Positions 1 to 8,054 of a stretch of DNA of 64,000 nt are shown in pieces. Position 1 is the first letter of the stretch; every line of letters starts with the position of its first letter. Source of the stretch: Anaerolinea sp. (lineage in GTDB: Bacteria; Chloroflexota; Anaerolineae; Anaerolineales; Anaerolineaceae); NCBI GenBank assembly GCA_020725865.1, contig DYEC01000024.1, positions 1 through 64,000 on the forward strand. The letters are read 5' to 3'. The notes under the pieces were generated by a model. The model was not told the DNA's origin. It did no database searches and saw only the letters and a program-made list of their open reading frames with translations. A program made the translations under genes and the position numbers.

Positions 1-46
1 AAGGGAAACCGCCGACCTGCTTTTACAGGCAACAACCGCCTTCCTG

Positions 47-121
47 TCGGGGCGGGCGGATTTGAACCGCCGACCTCACGGTCCCAAACCGTGCACTCTA
101 ACCGGACTGAGCCACGCCCCG
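47..121 (-). tRNA. tRNA-Pro (anticodon UGG)
   Basis: Read on the minus strand this folds as a complete cloverleaf. A 7-bp acceptor stem joins 115-121 to 48-54, with discriminator A at 47. The anticodon stem CACGG/CCGTG encloses the loop TTTGGGA, giving anticodon TGG (proline). The T arm is GGCGG-TTCAAAT-CCGCC. No CCA is encoded after the discriminator. Positions 1-46 on the far side hold no gene I can support. Confidence 0.96.
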
Positions 122-130
122 ATAGGTTAG

Positions 131-160
131 AGTATAATCCGAATAACAGAGAACCGTCAA
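131..160 (-). promoter_or_regulatory. Sigma-70 promoter of tRNA-Pro
   Basis: On the minus strand TTGACG (155-160) and TATACT (131-136) are 18 nt apart and end 9 nt before the tRNA. The same bases hold a plus-strand TATAAT (133-138) ahead of the lipoprotein gene, so the two divergent -10 elements overlap. Confidence 0.7.
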
Positions 161-166
161 GGAAAT

Positions 167-1087
167 ATGAAAAAGAAACAACTTTTGTACTTCTGGCTTG
201 CAACTTTGATTTTTCTGTTGACATGGGTGACTGCCTGTATCCCGTTGCCGGCCAGTCCGGCATCTGTGCAGGTAACCCTCTCCGCCTTCAACGAGTCGCA
301 GCCCACCTTTACTCCATTGCCAACGCTGACACCTCTGCCCACTGCAACCGCCACAGCAACCCCTTTGCCGCTGGGCTGTCCGGAGCAGTCCGGGCGGATT
401 GAGCGCGGGCAGGTAGATACTGCTTTGCTGAGCAAACCTTTGGCTTTCCGCGTTTATTTACCGCCTTGTTTTCGCCCTGCCTCAGCGGAGCCTTATCCGC
501 TGATCGTGTTGCTACACGGACAGGGGTTCAGAGATGATCAGTGGGAAAGACTGGGCGTGGCGCAGGCTGCCGATGAGCTGATTGTAGGCGGGCGTGCCAG
601 ACCCTTTCTGATTGTCATGCCATACGAGGAGAACTCCCTGACCAATATGCAGGACTCTGCGTTTGGTCAGGCGGTTGTGGATGCGCTCATCCCATACATT
701 AACCAGCGTTACCCCACCTGTGCGGAGCGTACCTGTCGGGCGATTGGCGGCATCTCGCGCGGTGCGGTCTGGGCGGTGCGGATCGGTTTTATCCGCTGGG
801 AAGCCTTTGGGACGATTGGCGCGCACAGCTATCCCATGCGTGGCGACCCCACCAGTTTCTCAAACTGGCTGAGCAAAATCCCCGCCGATCAACTCCCCAG
901 GCTATATGTGGATATCGGCACGCGCGATGATTATCTGAGTGCCGCGTTAAAATTTGCCGGGATGTTAAATGAGTTGCGTGTGCCGCACGAGTGGCATCTG
1001 AATCCTGGCAACCATACAGAAGAATACTGGCAGGCGCATGCGGCAGAGTATCTGCGCTGGTATGCAGAGCAAATCGCCGCACCGTGA
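167..1087 (+). CDS. Lipoprotein esterase, alpha/beta-hydrolase fold (esterase D-like)
   Basis: A 306-residue secreted lipoprotein. Residues 1-24 form a signal peptide with lipobox VTAC (lipidated Cys24). A P/T-rich linker (about 45-68) spaces the enzyme from the membrane. The hydrolase domain has an HGQG oxyanion region (117-120) and a nucleophile elbow GISRG (Ser197). Asp254 or Asp255 and His283 probably complete the triad. The fold fits the putative-esterase (esterase D / feruloyl-esterase-like) family, which cleaves carboxylic esters; the substrate cannot be read. The ATG at 167 is preceded by AAGGA. The gene stands alone, divergent from tRNA-Pro, and ends just before gatC. Confidence 0.85.
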   Translation: MKKKQLLYFWLATLIFLLTWVTACIPLPASPASVQVTLSAFNESQPTFTPLPTLTPLPTATATATPLPLGCPEQSGRIERGQVDTALLSKPLAFRVYLPPCFRPASAEPYPLIVLLHGQGFRDDQWERLGVAQAADELIVGGRARPFLIVMPYEENSLTNMQDSAFGQAVVDALIPYINQRYPTCAERTCRAIGGISRGAVWAVRIGFIRWEAFGTIGAHSYPMRGDPTSFSNWLSKIPADQLPRLYVDIGTRDDYLSAALKFAGMLNELRVPHEWHLNPGNHTEEYWQAHAAEYLRWYAEQIAAP

Positions 1088-1095
1088 GAGGCTTT

Positions 1096-1104
1096 TGATA
1101 TAAT
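1096..1104 (+). promoter_or_regulatory. Extended -10 promoter of gatC, probably leaderless
   Basis: TGATATAAT is a perfect TGN plus TATAAT element. A transcript starting about 7 nt downstream would begin at or next to the ATG at 1112. There is no good -35 and no well-placed ribosome binding site. This favours 1112 over the upstream ATG at 1103, which lies inside the -10. Confidence 0.55.
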
Positions 1105-1111
1105 GACACCC

Positions 1112-1402
1112 ATGTTAACCCTGCAGGAAGTTGAACATATTGCCCGTCTAGCGCGCCTGACGTTGACCGATGAAGAGAAGGAACGCTTCCGCCGTCAGCT
1201 CTCGGAAATTCTGGAATACGCTGCCCGGCTGCAAGCTCTAGACACCGGCGACATCTTGCCTACGTTTAGTGTTCTGCCTCCGCAGAATGTCCTGCGCGCC
1301 GATGAGATACAGCGTTCTCTAGATACGGAGGACATTCTGCGCAACGCAGCCAAAACTGAAAAACATCAATTCCGTGTTCCCCCGGTGCTGGATATTCCAT
1401 GA
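1112..1402 (+). CDS. gatC: Asp-tRNA(Asn)/Glu-tRNA(Gln) amidotransferase subunit C, copy 1
   Basis: A 96-residue GatC, the small subunit that wraps around GatA and stabilises the GatCAB amidotransferase. It opens with the typical EVEHIARLARLTL helix. The middle contains PTFSVLPPQNVLRAD, and the end contains FRVPPVLDIP, both characteristic of the family. Its last codons overlap gatA by ATGA (1399-1402), so the two are translationally coupled. Start 1112 is chosen because the upstream ATG (1103) overlaps a -10 element. A second, divergent gatC lies at 56345. Confidence 0.93.
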   Translation: MLTLQEVEHIARLARLTLTDEEKERFRRQLSEILEYAARLQALDTGDILPTFSVLPPQNVLRADEIQRSLDTEDILRNAAKTEKHQFRVPPVLDIP

Positions 1403-2886
1403 ATGATACCCGCGATCTGACCAACTTAACGGTAACCGATGCGCTGGCGGCACTGCGCAGCGGAGAACTTTCCTGTACTGAGCTGGTGCGCGCCTTTCTG
1501 GAGCGTATTGAACGGCTGGAGCCGCGATTGCATGCCTTTATCACACTCACCCCAGAGCTGGCATTACGGCAGGCAGCCGCCGCCGACCGGCAATACACCC
1601 GGGCGCGTAAGAGTGGCGAGTCTACCCCGCCGTTGCTGGGCATTCCGCTGGCAGTTAAAGATTTGCTGGCGCTGGCGGGTGTGCGCTGTACCTGCGGCTC
1701 GCGCATTCTGGATAATTTTGTGCCGCCGTATAGCGCAACCGTTGTCCAGCGCCTGCTGGATGCTGGCGTGGTGGTTTTGGGAAAGACCAACACGGATGAA
1801 TTTGCGATGGGTTCGTCCACAGAAAACTCCGCCTACGGCGTGACACGTAATCCCTGGAATGTGAAGCATGTGCCCGGCGGCTCCAGCGGCGGCAGTGCCG
1901 CGGCGGTTGCGGCGCGCATGACCCCCGCCGCGCTGGGAACGGATACGGGCGGCAGTGTGCGGCAGCCAGCTTCGTTTTGTGGTGTGACCGGTTTGAAACC
2001 AACTTATGGGCGTGTTTCCCGCTTTGGGTTGGTGGCGTATGGCTCTTCGCTGGATACGGTGGGTGTCTTTGCCCGTACAGCAGCGGATGTTGCACTGCTT
2101 TTCTCTCACATGGCAGGATTTGACCCGCGTGATGCTACCTCAGTGGATTTTCCCCTGCCTCTGCCGTGCCTTGACGGCAAAACAAACCTCAAAGACGTTC
2201 GCATAGGCGTTCCGCAAGAATATTTCATTGAAGGAATACAGCCGGAAGTAGAGGGTGCCGTCAAAGCCGCCATTACGCATCTGGAAAAATTGGGTGCAGT
2301 CGTGTTGCCGATCAGCCTGCCGCACACCGAATACGCCCTGCCGGTATATTATCTGATTGCTCCGGCAGAAGCATCCGCCAATCTGGCGCGTTATGACGGC
2401 GTTCGTTTCGGTCCACGCGTTGAAGCCGAAAATATACTAGACCTGTTTTGCAATACGCGCGGTCAACTGTTCGGCGCTGAGGTCAAGCGCCGTATCATGC
2501 TCGGCACTTATGCCCTCTCTGCAGGTTACTATGATGCCTATTATGGTCAGGCGCAAAAGGTGCGCACGTTAATCAAACAGGATTTTGAAAAAGCTTTTGA
2601 GCTGGTAGATGTTATTGCCGCGCCGGTAGCGCCCAGCACGGCATTTAAAATCGGAGAGCACGCCGACGACCCGCTGGCAATGTATTTGGAAGACATCTTC
2701 ACGTTGCCGGCGAACCTGGCAGGGGTGCCGGGGCTGGCGTTCCCTGTTGGTTTTGACTATCAAGGGCTGCCTGTCGGGATGCAATTAATGGGAGCGCCGT
2801 TTGGCGAGGAGATGCTTTTGCGTTTGGCGCATGTATACCAGCAGACAACAACATGGCATTTACAGACGCCAACCGGGGTTGACTGA
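1399..2886 (+). CDS. gatA: Asp-tRNA(Asn)/Glu-tRNA(Gln) amidotransferase subunit A, copy 1
   Basis: A 495-residue amidase-signature enzyme that releases ammonia from glutamine for transamidation of Glu-tRNA(Gln) or Asp-tRNA(Asn). The Ser-cisSer-Lys triad is intact: Lys87 in GIPLAVKD, Ser162 in GGSSGGS and nucleophile Ser186 in TDTGGS, at the spacing expected for GatA. It overlaps gatC by ATGA. The matching gatB is not adjacent but lies at 6286, after four unrelated genes, an unusual split. A paralogue is at 56672. Confidence 0.95.
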   Translation: MNDTRDLTNLTVTDALAALRSGELSCTELVRAFLERIERLEPRLHAFITLTPELALRQAAAADRQYTRARKSGESTPPLLGIPLAVKDLLALAGVRCTCGSRILDNFVPPYSATVVQRLLDAGVVVLGKTNTDEFAMGSSTENSAYGVTRNPWNVKHVPGGSSGGSAAAVAARMTPAALGTDTGGSVRQPASFCGVTGLKPTYGRVSRFGLVAYGSSLDTVGVFARTAADVALLFSHMAGFDPRDATSVDFPLPLPCLDGKTNLKDVRIGVPQEYFIEGIQPEVEGAVKAAITHLEKLGAVVLPISLPHTEYALPVYYLIAPAEASANLARYDGVRFGPRVEAENILDLFCNTRGQLFGAEVKRRIMLGTYALSAGYYDAYYGQAQKVRTLIKQDFEKAFELVDVIAAPVAPSTAFKIGEHADDPLAMYLEDIFTLPANLAGVPGLAFPVGFDYQGLPVGMQLMGAPFGEEMLLRLAHVYQQTTTWHLQTPTGVD

Positions 2887-2908
2887 TCAACAGAAAGGAA
2901 TGAGCATT

Positions 2909-3733
2909 ATGTCGAAGGCTTACCGTGTTCGACCTGGCACTAAAGTGCGCCTGAAAGATTTTGACCCGAACGATACCAGCGAGTTTAAGGGGGATAAAGA
3001 GGAAGCACAACAGGAGTTGGAAAAGCTCAACACAGAGCTGGAAAGACTTCAGGAATGTCTGTATGCTGAAGGTAAACATAAAGTGTTGATTGTGTTGCAG
3101 GGGATGGACACCAGCGGTAAAGACGGTGTGATCCGCTCAGTTTTCGACGGTGTTAACCCGCAAGGTGTGCGGGTGGCTTGTTTCAAGGTGCCCACTCCCG
3201 AGGAACTGGCGCATGATTATCTCTGGCGTATCCACAAAATGACGCCCGGCAAAGGCGAAATGGTCATTTTCAACCGCAGTCATTATGAGGATGTGCTAGT
3301 GGTGCGTGTCCATGAGCTGGTGCCCGGATCGGTCTGGAAAAAACGCTATGACCAGATCAATGCCTTTGAGCGAACGCTGGCAGAAGAAGGCACCACAATT
3401 CTCAAGTTCTATCTGCATATTGACGAAGCAGAACAGAAACAACGTCTGCTTGACCGGCTGGCTGATTCCAGTAAACACTGGAAATTTAACCCGGGCGACC
3501 TCAAGGAACGTGCCTTGTGGGGGCAGTACATGCAGGCTTATGAAGATGCCTTGAGCAAGACCAGCACCGACTGGGCGCCGTGGTATATAATCCCCGCCAA
3601 CAAAAAATGGTACCGCAATCTGATTATCGCTCGTCTGCTGGTGGGGACGTTACAATCGCTCAATATTCAGCTTCCTCAACCGCTCAGCGAGGTTGATGTG
3701 GAACGTTACCGTTTGCAGCTTCTGGTAGGTTAA
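2909..3733 (+). CDS. ppk2: Polyphosphate kinase 2 family (polyphosphate:nucleotide phosphotransferase)
   Basis: A 274-residue cytoplasmic PPK2-type enzyme, a P-loop kinase that moves phosphate between inorganic polyphosphate and nucleotides. The Walker A is GMDTSGKDG (65-73). The Walker B / lid region is FNRSHYEDVL (121-130). Length fits the short single-domain subfamily (usually about 260-300 residues). Whether AMP, ADP or GDP is preferred cannot be read. The frame is open further upstream, but AAAGGA at 2894-2899 sits 9 nt before the ATG at 2909 and too close to the one at 2900, so 2909 is chosen. It follows gatA by 22 nt and may be cotranscribed. Confidence 0.9.
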   Translation: MSKAYRVRPGTKVRLKDFDPNDTSEFKGDKEEAQQELEKLNTELERLQECLYAEGKHKVLIVLQGMDTSGKDGVIRSVFDGVNPQGVRVACFKVPTPEELAHDYLWRIHKMTPGKGEMVIFNRSHYEDVLVVRVHELVPGSVWKKRYDQINAFERTLAEEGTTILKFYLHIDEAEQKQRLLDRLADSSKHWKFNPGDLKERALWGQYMQAYEDALSKTSTDWAPWYIIPANKKWYRNLIIARLLVGTLQSLNIQLPQPLSEVDVERYRLQLLVG

Positions 3734-3838
3734 GACGCTTGTAATTGTCGAACCTGTATCATTGCACTATCACAGGATTTTGCAGGGTGTTACAATAAAA
3801 ATAAATCATTGGAGATTAATTTTGGGGATCACCTGCTT

Positions 3839-4849
3839 ATGACGGAGAATTTTAAGATTGCCATTCCAATGGCTGGACGGGGCACCCGGATGCGTCCGCA
3901 TACCTGGAGCAAACCCAAGCCATTAATTGCGCTGGCTGGGAAGACCGTTTTGGATTATGTTTTGGAGCAGTTCAATACCTTGCCCGGGATTGACCGCGCC
4001 GAATATATCTTTATCATCGGACCGCAGGGTGACCAGATCAAGTCTCACATGGAAAAGCACCATCCGGAAAAAGTATGTCACTATGTCGTCCAAACAGAGA
4101 TGCGAGGTCAATCAGAGGCGCTCTATCTGGCGCGTGAATATCTTAACGGCCCGATCTTAATGGCGTTTTCAGATACGCTGATTGAAACCGATCTATCGTT
4201 TTTGAAAAACGAAACCGTGGACGGGGTCGCATGGGTTAAACCGGTGCCCGATCCGCGCCGCTTTGGTGTGGCAGAGGTGAATGATCAGGGGTTTGTTACG
4301 CGTTTGGTTGAAAAACCTCAGGATATGCGGAACAACCTGGCGGCGGTGGGGTTTTACTATTTTCGTAGCGGCGAGGCGTTAATTGAGGCGATCGAGGAAC
4401 AGATGCGCCGCAAAGCCATGTTTAAAAATGAATACTTTCTTGCAGATGCCATTAATATCATGCTGGAAAGAGGCGCCCGTTTTCTTACCGAAACTGTGAA
4501 TGTCTGGCTGGATGCCGGTGTGCCGGAGGCATTGCTGGAAACCAATCGTTATTTGTTAAGCAAGTGGTTCCAAGATGACCCTGCAAAATCCCGATACAGC
4601 GACGTCGCGATTATCCCGCCGGTTTTTATTCATCCAGAAGCGCAGGTAACGCGCTCGGTAATTGGGCCGTATGTTTCCATTGGCGGCAATTGCCGCATTG
4701 ACAGCGCCATCATCCGCAACTCGATCATTGACGAGGGCACCGAGGTGTTTCAGTTGATCCTTGAGGATTCGTTGATCGGGGAAGAAGTGCATCTGGAGAG
4801 CCAAGCAGTGCATTTGAATCTCGGGGATGGTTCGCGGGCGCTGCGATGA
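3839..4849 (+). CDS. Sugar-phosphate nucleotidyltransferase with C-terminal left-handed beta-helix
   Basis: A 336-residue enzyme of the glucose-1-phosphate thymidylyl/uridylyltransferase type, making NDP-sugars for envelope polymers. The N-terminal Rossmann-like domain has AGRGTRMRPHTWSKPKPL (12-29), the nucleotide-binding signature. The C-terminus carries isoleucine/valine-rich hexapeptide repeats typical of a left-handed beta-helix, as in GlmU-like bifunctional proteins. I see no residue that assigns an acetyltransferase activity, so the helix may be regulatory or for oligomerisation. ATG at 3839 is preceded by GGGG (3824-3827); an earlier TTG at 3809 is less likely. It overlaps the next gene by ATGA. 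Confidence 0.85.
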   Translation: MTENFKIAIPMAGRGTRMRPHTWSKPKPLIALAGKTVLDYVLEQFNTLPGIDRAEYIFIIGPQGDQIKSHMEKHHPEKVCHYVVQTEMRGQSEALYLAREYLNGPILMAFSDTLIETDLSFLKNETVDGVAWVKPVPDPRRFGVAEVNDQGFVTRLVEKPQDMRNNLAAVGFYYFRSGEALIEAIEEQMRRKAMFKNEYFLADAINIMLERGARFLTETVNVWLDAGVPEALLETNRYLLSKWFQDDPAKSRYSDVAIIPPVFIHPEAQVTRSVIGPYVSIGGNCRIDSAIIRNSIIDEGTEVFQLILEDSLIGEEVHLESQAVHLNLGDGSRALR

Positions 4850-5055
4850 ACAATGTGGTCTGTCATTCGGGGTTTACATACGCCGAACGCCCGACGGCTT
4901 TCTGGTGGGAAGGCGAGCTTCTGGAGGTCAGCGCCGTTGAAACCGAATGGCGCACACCACAGGGCAGAGGCTTCCGCGTGCGTACGCCACAGGGACAGCG
5001 TTTTGAATTGTTTTACAATGAACACAACAACGAATGGGAAATCACCCCGGTTTAG
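4846..5055 (+). CDS. Small DUF6504-like protein
   Basis: A 69-residue soluble protein starting inside the stop region of the nucleotidyltransferase (ATGA, 4846-4849). It is rich in aromatic and acidic residues, with a YAERPTAFWWEG stretch and a final LFYNEHNNEWEI. This pattern resembles the small DUF6504 family found in high-G+C and Chloroflexota genomes, whose role is unknown to me. Translational coupling suggests a link with the upstream enzyme, but this is inference. Confidence 0.75.
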   Translation: MNNVVCHSGFTYAERPTAFWWEGELLEVSAVETEWRTPQGRGFRVRTPQGQRFELFYNEHNNEWEITPV

Positions 5056-5094
5056 TCGTTGGATAAATCTATTTCTCTGAAGCAAGGAGAAACC

Positions 5095-6255
5095 ATGCGC
5101 CAAACCTATCTCAGCCAAAAGGTCGTCAATCTGAAACCCTCTGGTATCCGCAAGTTCTTTGACATTGCGGCAACGATGAAGGATGTTATCTCCCTGGGAA
5201 TTGGCGAGCCGGATTTCACCACGCCGGAACGCATCCTCGAAGCCGGAATTCGTTCCCTGCAAAGAGGCGAGACGCATTACACTTCGAATGCCGGCTTGAG
5301 CGAACTGCGACAGACCATTGCCGCTCATCTGGAGAGACTTTACGGTGTACGCTATGACCCGGAGGGAGAAATTATTATCACGGTCGGCGGTTCTGAAGCC
5401 TTGTATCTGGCATTCACCGCACTGATTGATCCGGGTGATGAGGTAATTATCCTGACGCCCTGTTTTGTTTCCTATCAGGCAGGCGTATATCTGGCAGGAG
5501 GTGTGCCGGTAGAAGTGCCATGCCGGATGGAAAACAATTTTGACCTTGATCCGCAGGAGGTGCGCGCAGCCATCACACCGCGTACAAAAGCCATCCTCAT
5601 CGGTTATCCCAACAACCCAACCGGCGCAGTTGCCAGCCGCGAGCGGCTGCTGGAACTGGTCAAGATTGCCGAAGAACATGACTTAATGCTGATTTCTGAT
5701 GAGATTTACGACCGTTTGGTGTATGGTGTGCCGCATGTATGTGTTCCGGCGCTGCCGGGCGCCCGCGAGCGCACCATCCTGATCGGTGCATTCTCCAAAG
5801 ATTACGCCATGACCGGCTGGCGGATTGGCTATTGTGCCGGGCCGAAAGAAATCATGCAAGGGCTGGTGCGCGTTCACCAGTACACCATCATGTGCGCGCC
5901 GACCACTGCTCAGGCGGCAGCCATCACTGCACTGCGCGAATGTGAAGAAGATGTAATGGAAATGCGCGAAGAATACGATCGGCGGCGTAAGCTGATTGTT
6001 TCCGGGTTGAACCGTATTGGTTTACCCACCTTTGAACCGCGCGGCGCTTTCTATGCCTTTCCAAAAGTCAGCGTGACCGGACTGGATGATGATACGTTTG
6101 CCAACCGATTGTTGCAGGAGGAGCATGTAGCGGTTGTACCGGGGAATGCGTTTGGTGCGGGAGGCGAGGGGTTCGTGCGTTGTTCTTATGCAACCGCTTA
6201 TGAGAAGATAGAGGAAGCTTTGCGGCGGATTGAGAAATTTGTCAACCGGCTGTAA
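5095..6255 (+). CDS. PLP-dependent aminotransferase, class I/II
   Basis: A 386-residue cytoplasmic aminotransferase of fold type I, AspC/PatA-like. Visible family marks are GEPDFTTP near the N-terminus, the YPNNPTGA loop, the SDEIYDR segment, and the PLP-lysine motif FSKDYAMTGWRIGY. The substrate is probably aspartate, an aromatic amino acid or a diaminopimelate-pathway intermediate; the sequence does not decide. AAGGAG at 5084-5089 places the start at 5095 rather than an upstream in-frame TTG (5059). It is followed closely by gatB. Confidence 0.9.
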   Translation: MRQTYLSQKVVNLKPSGIRKFFDIAATMKDVISLGIGEPDFTTPERILEAGIRSLQRGETHYTSNAGLSELRQTIAAHLERLYGVRYDPEGEIIITVGGSEALYLAFTALIDPGDEVIILTPCFVSYQAGVYLAGGVPVEVPCRMENNFDLDPQEVRAAITPRTKAILIGYPNNPTGAVASRERLLELVKIAEEHDLMLISDEIYDRLVYGVPHVCVPALPGARERTILIGAFSKDYAMTGWRIGYCAGPKEIMQGLVRVHQYTIMCAPTTAQAAAITALRECEEDVMEMREEYDRRRKLIVSGLNRIGLPTFEPRGAFYAFPKVSVTGLDDDTFANRLLQEEHVAVVPGNAFGAGGEGFVRCSYATAYEKIEEALRRIEKFVNRL

Positions 6256-6285
6256 ATCACATCCTGAACGTTGTGCGAGACCCTC

Positions 6286-7752
6286 ATGCAATATGAGCCG
6301 GTTATTGGTTTAGAAATTCACGCCGAACTGCTCACCCGGTCAAAGATGTTCTGCGGCTGCCCGGTGGTGGATTTCACACAGGCGCCGCCGAACAGCGCCG
6401 TTTGCCCGGTGTGTGCCGGAATGCCGGGTACGCTGCCGGTGGTCAACCGTCAGGCAGTGGAGCTTGCACTGCGCGTGGCGCTGGCATTGCAGTGTCAAAT
6501 TGCACCGGTCAGCTTGTTTGCCCGCAAAAATTACTTTTATCCTGACCTGCCAAAGGGATATCAAATCTCCCAGTATGAATATCCGCTGGCACAGCATGGA
6601 AAACTGCCCATCCAGACTGCGGACGGTGAGCGGCTGATCCGCATCCGCCGGGTTCATCTGGAGGAAGATACCGGCAAGCTGACGCACGTCATCGGCGAGA
6701 AAGAAAGTTACTCATTGGTGGATTTGAACCGCGCCGGTGTGCCTTTGCTGGAAATTGTCACCGAGCCGGATATTCATACGCTGGAGGAACTGCGCGCTTT
6801 TGCTGAGGGGATGCGCCATCTGCTGCGTGTGCTGGGGGTCAACTCCGGGGATATGGAGAAAGGGGTGATTCGTTTTGAGGCGAATGTTTCCCTGCGCACG
6901 GTGGGCAGTGCAGAGCTGGGGACGCGGGTTGAAATCAAAAACCTGAACAGCTTCCGTGCCCTCATTCGCGCTACCGCTTATCAGATTGAGCAGCAAATGG
7001 CAGCCCTGCAGCGCGGCGAAACGATTGAGCAGGAAACACTGGGCTGGGATGATACCAGCGAGATGACGTTCTCCCAGCGCAGTAAAGAAGAGGCGCACGA
7101 TTACCGTTACTTCCCTGAACCCGATTTGCCGCCTCTGGTGGTCGAACACGCGTGGCTTGAGCGCGTGGCTGCCTCGCTACCCGAACTGCCGTTTGCACGT
7201 CTGAAGCGGTTTCAAACGCAGTACGGTTTGAGTGCCGAAGATGCCGCTCTGCTGATTGCGGAATATCTCATTGCCGACTACTTTGAGGAGACCGTTCAAG
7301 CTGCGCCGGGGGTTGCACCGCGCATGATTGCCAGCTGGATTACCGGCGAGTTGTTTGCTTGGTTGAACCAGAGTGGTGAGCGTCTGGAAGAAATCAAGGT
7401 CTCCCCGGCAGGATTGGGAGAATTGCTGCGGCTGGTGGCGCAGGATGAAATCAACCTGAATACCGCCAAGACGGTGTTGAGCGAGATGTTACGCACCGGC
7501 CGCACCGCCGGGCAAATCGTCGCCGAGCGCGGTCTGAAACAAATCTCGGATGCTGATCAGATTGCCCGCTGGGTGGCGCGGGTGCTGGCGGAGAATCCGC
7601 AGGAATTGAAAAGCTACCTTTCCGGTAAAGAGACGCTCATCAACTGGTTTTTTGGTCAGGTCATGCGGCTTGCAGGAGGACGGGCAGACCCGCAACAGCT
7701 ACGGCAGGAGCTGGAAAAGCAGTTACAATCTATGAAATCCAACTCCTCTTAA
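6286..7752 (+). CDS. gatB: Asp-tRNA(Asn)/Glu-tRNA(Gln) amidotransferase subunit B, copy 1
   Basis: A 488-residue GatB, which binds the misacylated tRNA, phosphorylates the side-chain carboxylate and performs amide transfer. The zinc cysteines are present as C-x-C plus C-x2-C (Cys23, 25, 40, 43). [15 protein letters not shown] and [18 protein letters not shown] are conserved GatB segments. The C-terminal half includes the helical and YqeY-like tail domains (to LRQELEKQL). ATG 6286 is chosen over an in-frame TTG at 6271 because GatB proteins begin close to [10 protein letters not shown]. Its partners gatC-gatA are 3.4 kb upstream. Confidence 0.94.
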   Translation: MQYEPVIGLEIHAELLTRSKMFCGCPVVDFTQAPPNSAVCPVCAGMPGTLPVVNRQAVELALRVALALQCQIAPVSLFARKNYFYPDLPKGYQISQYEYPLAQHGKLPIQTADGERLIRIRRVHLEEDTGKLTHVIGEKESYSLVDLNRAGVPLLEIVTEPDIHTLEELRAFAEGMRHLLRVLGVNSGDMEKGVIRFEANVSLRTVGSAELGTRVEIKNLNSFRALIRATAYQIEQQMAALQRGETIEQETLGWDDTSEMTFSQRSKEEAHDYRYFPEPDLPPLVVEHAWLERVAASLPELPFARLKRFQTQYGLSAEDAALLIAEYLIADYFEETVQAAPGVAPRMIASWITGELFAWLNQSGERLEEIKVSPAGLGELLRLVAQDEINLNTAKTVLSEMLRTGRTAGQIVAERGLKQISDADQIARWVARVLAENPQELKSYLSGKETLINWFFGQVMRLAGGRADPQQLRQELEKQLQSMKSNSS

Positions 7753-7846
7753 AGCCGATCCGTGTCTTCATGCAATTTGATGTTGTCTGACAAACTTCCT
7801 TCTGATTTGCGATAACCATCACCTGCAAAAAGCGATTTTCATCATA

Positions 7847-7875
7847 TTGACGCCAGTCAGGTATTTTGTTACGCT
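7847..7875 (+). promoter_or_regulatory. Promoter of the gdhA leader
   Basis: TTGACG (7847-7852), a 17-nt spacer and TACGCT (7870-7875) form a reasonable sigma-70 promoter about 180 nt before gdhA. The stretch 7753-7846 before it shows nothing I recognise. Confidence 0.5.
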
Positions 7876-7900
7876 ATAAGCAACTATTTTGGTTGGAGGG

Positions 7901-7978
7901 AGCGGTGCCGGGAGAACAACGATACAGGCATTTGCATTGAGAGGCGGGCACTTACCGAGGGTGTCCGCTTATTTTTTT
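7901..7978 (+). promoter_or_regulatory. Attenuator-like leader of gdhA with intrinsic terminator
   Basis: An 8-bp hairpin (GCGGGCAC 7944-7951 with GTGTCCGC 7961-7968, one G-U pair) is followed by TTATTTTTTT, a textbook intrinsic terminator about 75 nt before the gdhA start. The upstream AGCGG at 7901-7905 is complementary to CCGCT (7965-7969) in the terminator's 3' arm and could form an antiterminator. The ligand or factor is unknown; the sequence does not match a riboswitch class I recognise. Confidence 0.55.
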
Positions 7979-8054
7979 GCCTGTTCGTTTTTCTACTTCA
8001 CCGCAACTGTCGAGAGCCAGTTCAATACCTTTTGAGATGAGGAGAGTGAGCAAA

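Noticed and set aside
1-40. GTCGGCGGTTT resembling a tRNA T arm next to tRNA-Pro
   Set aside because: No anticodon or acceptor stem can be built from the visible bases; at most an echo of the adjacent tRNA.
3809-3838. TTG upstream start for the nucleotidyltransferase
   Set aside because: The added residues are not family-like and the ATG at 3839 has a G-rich site upstream.
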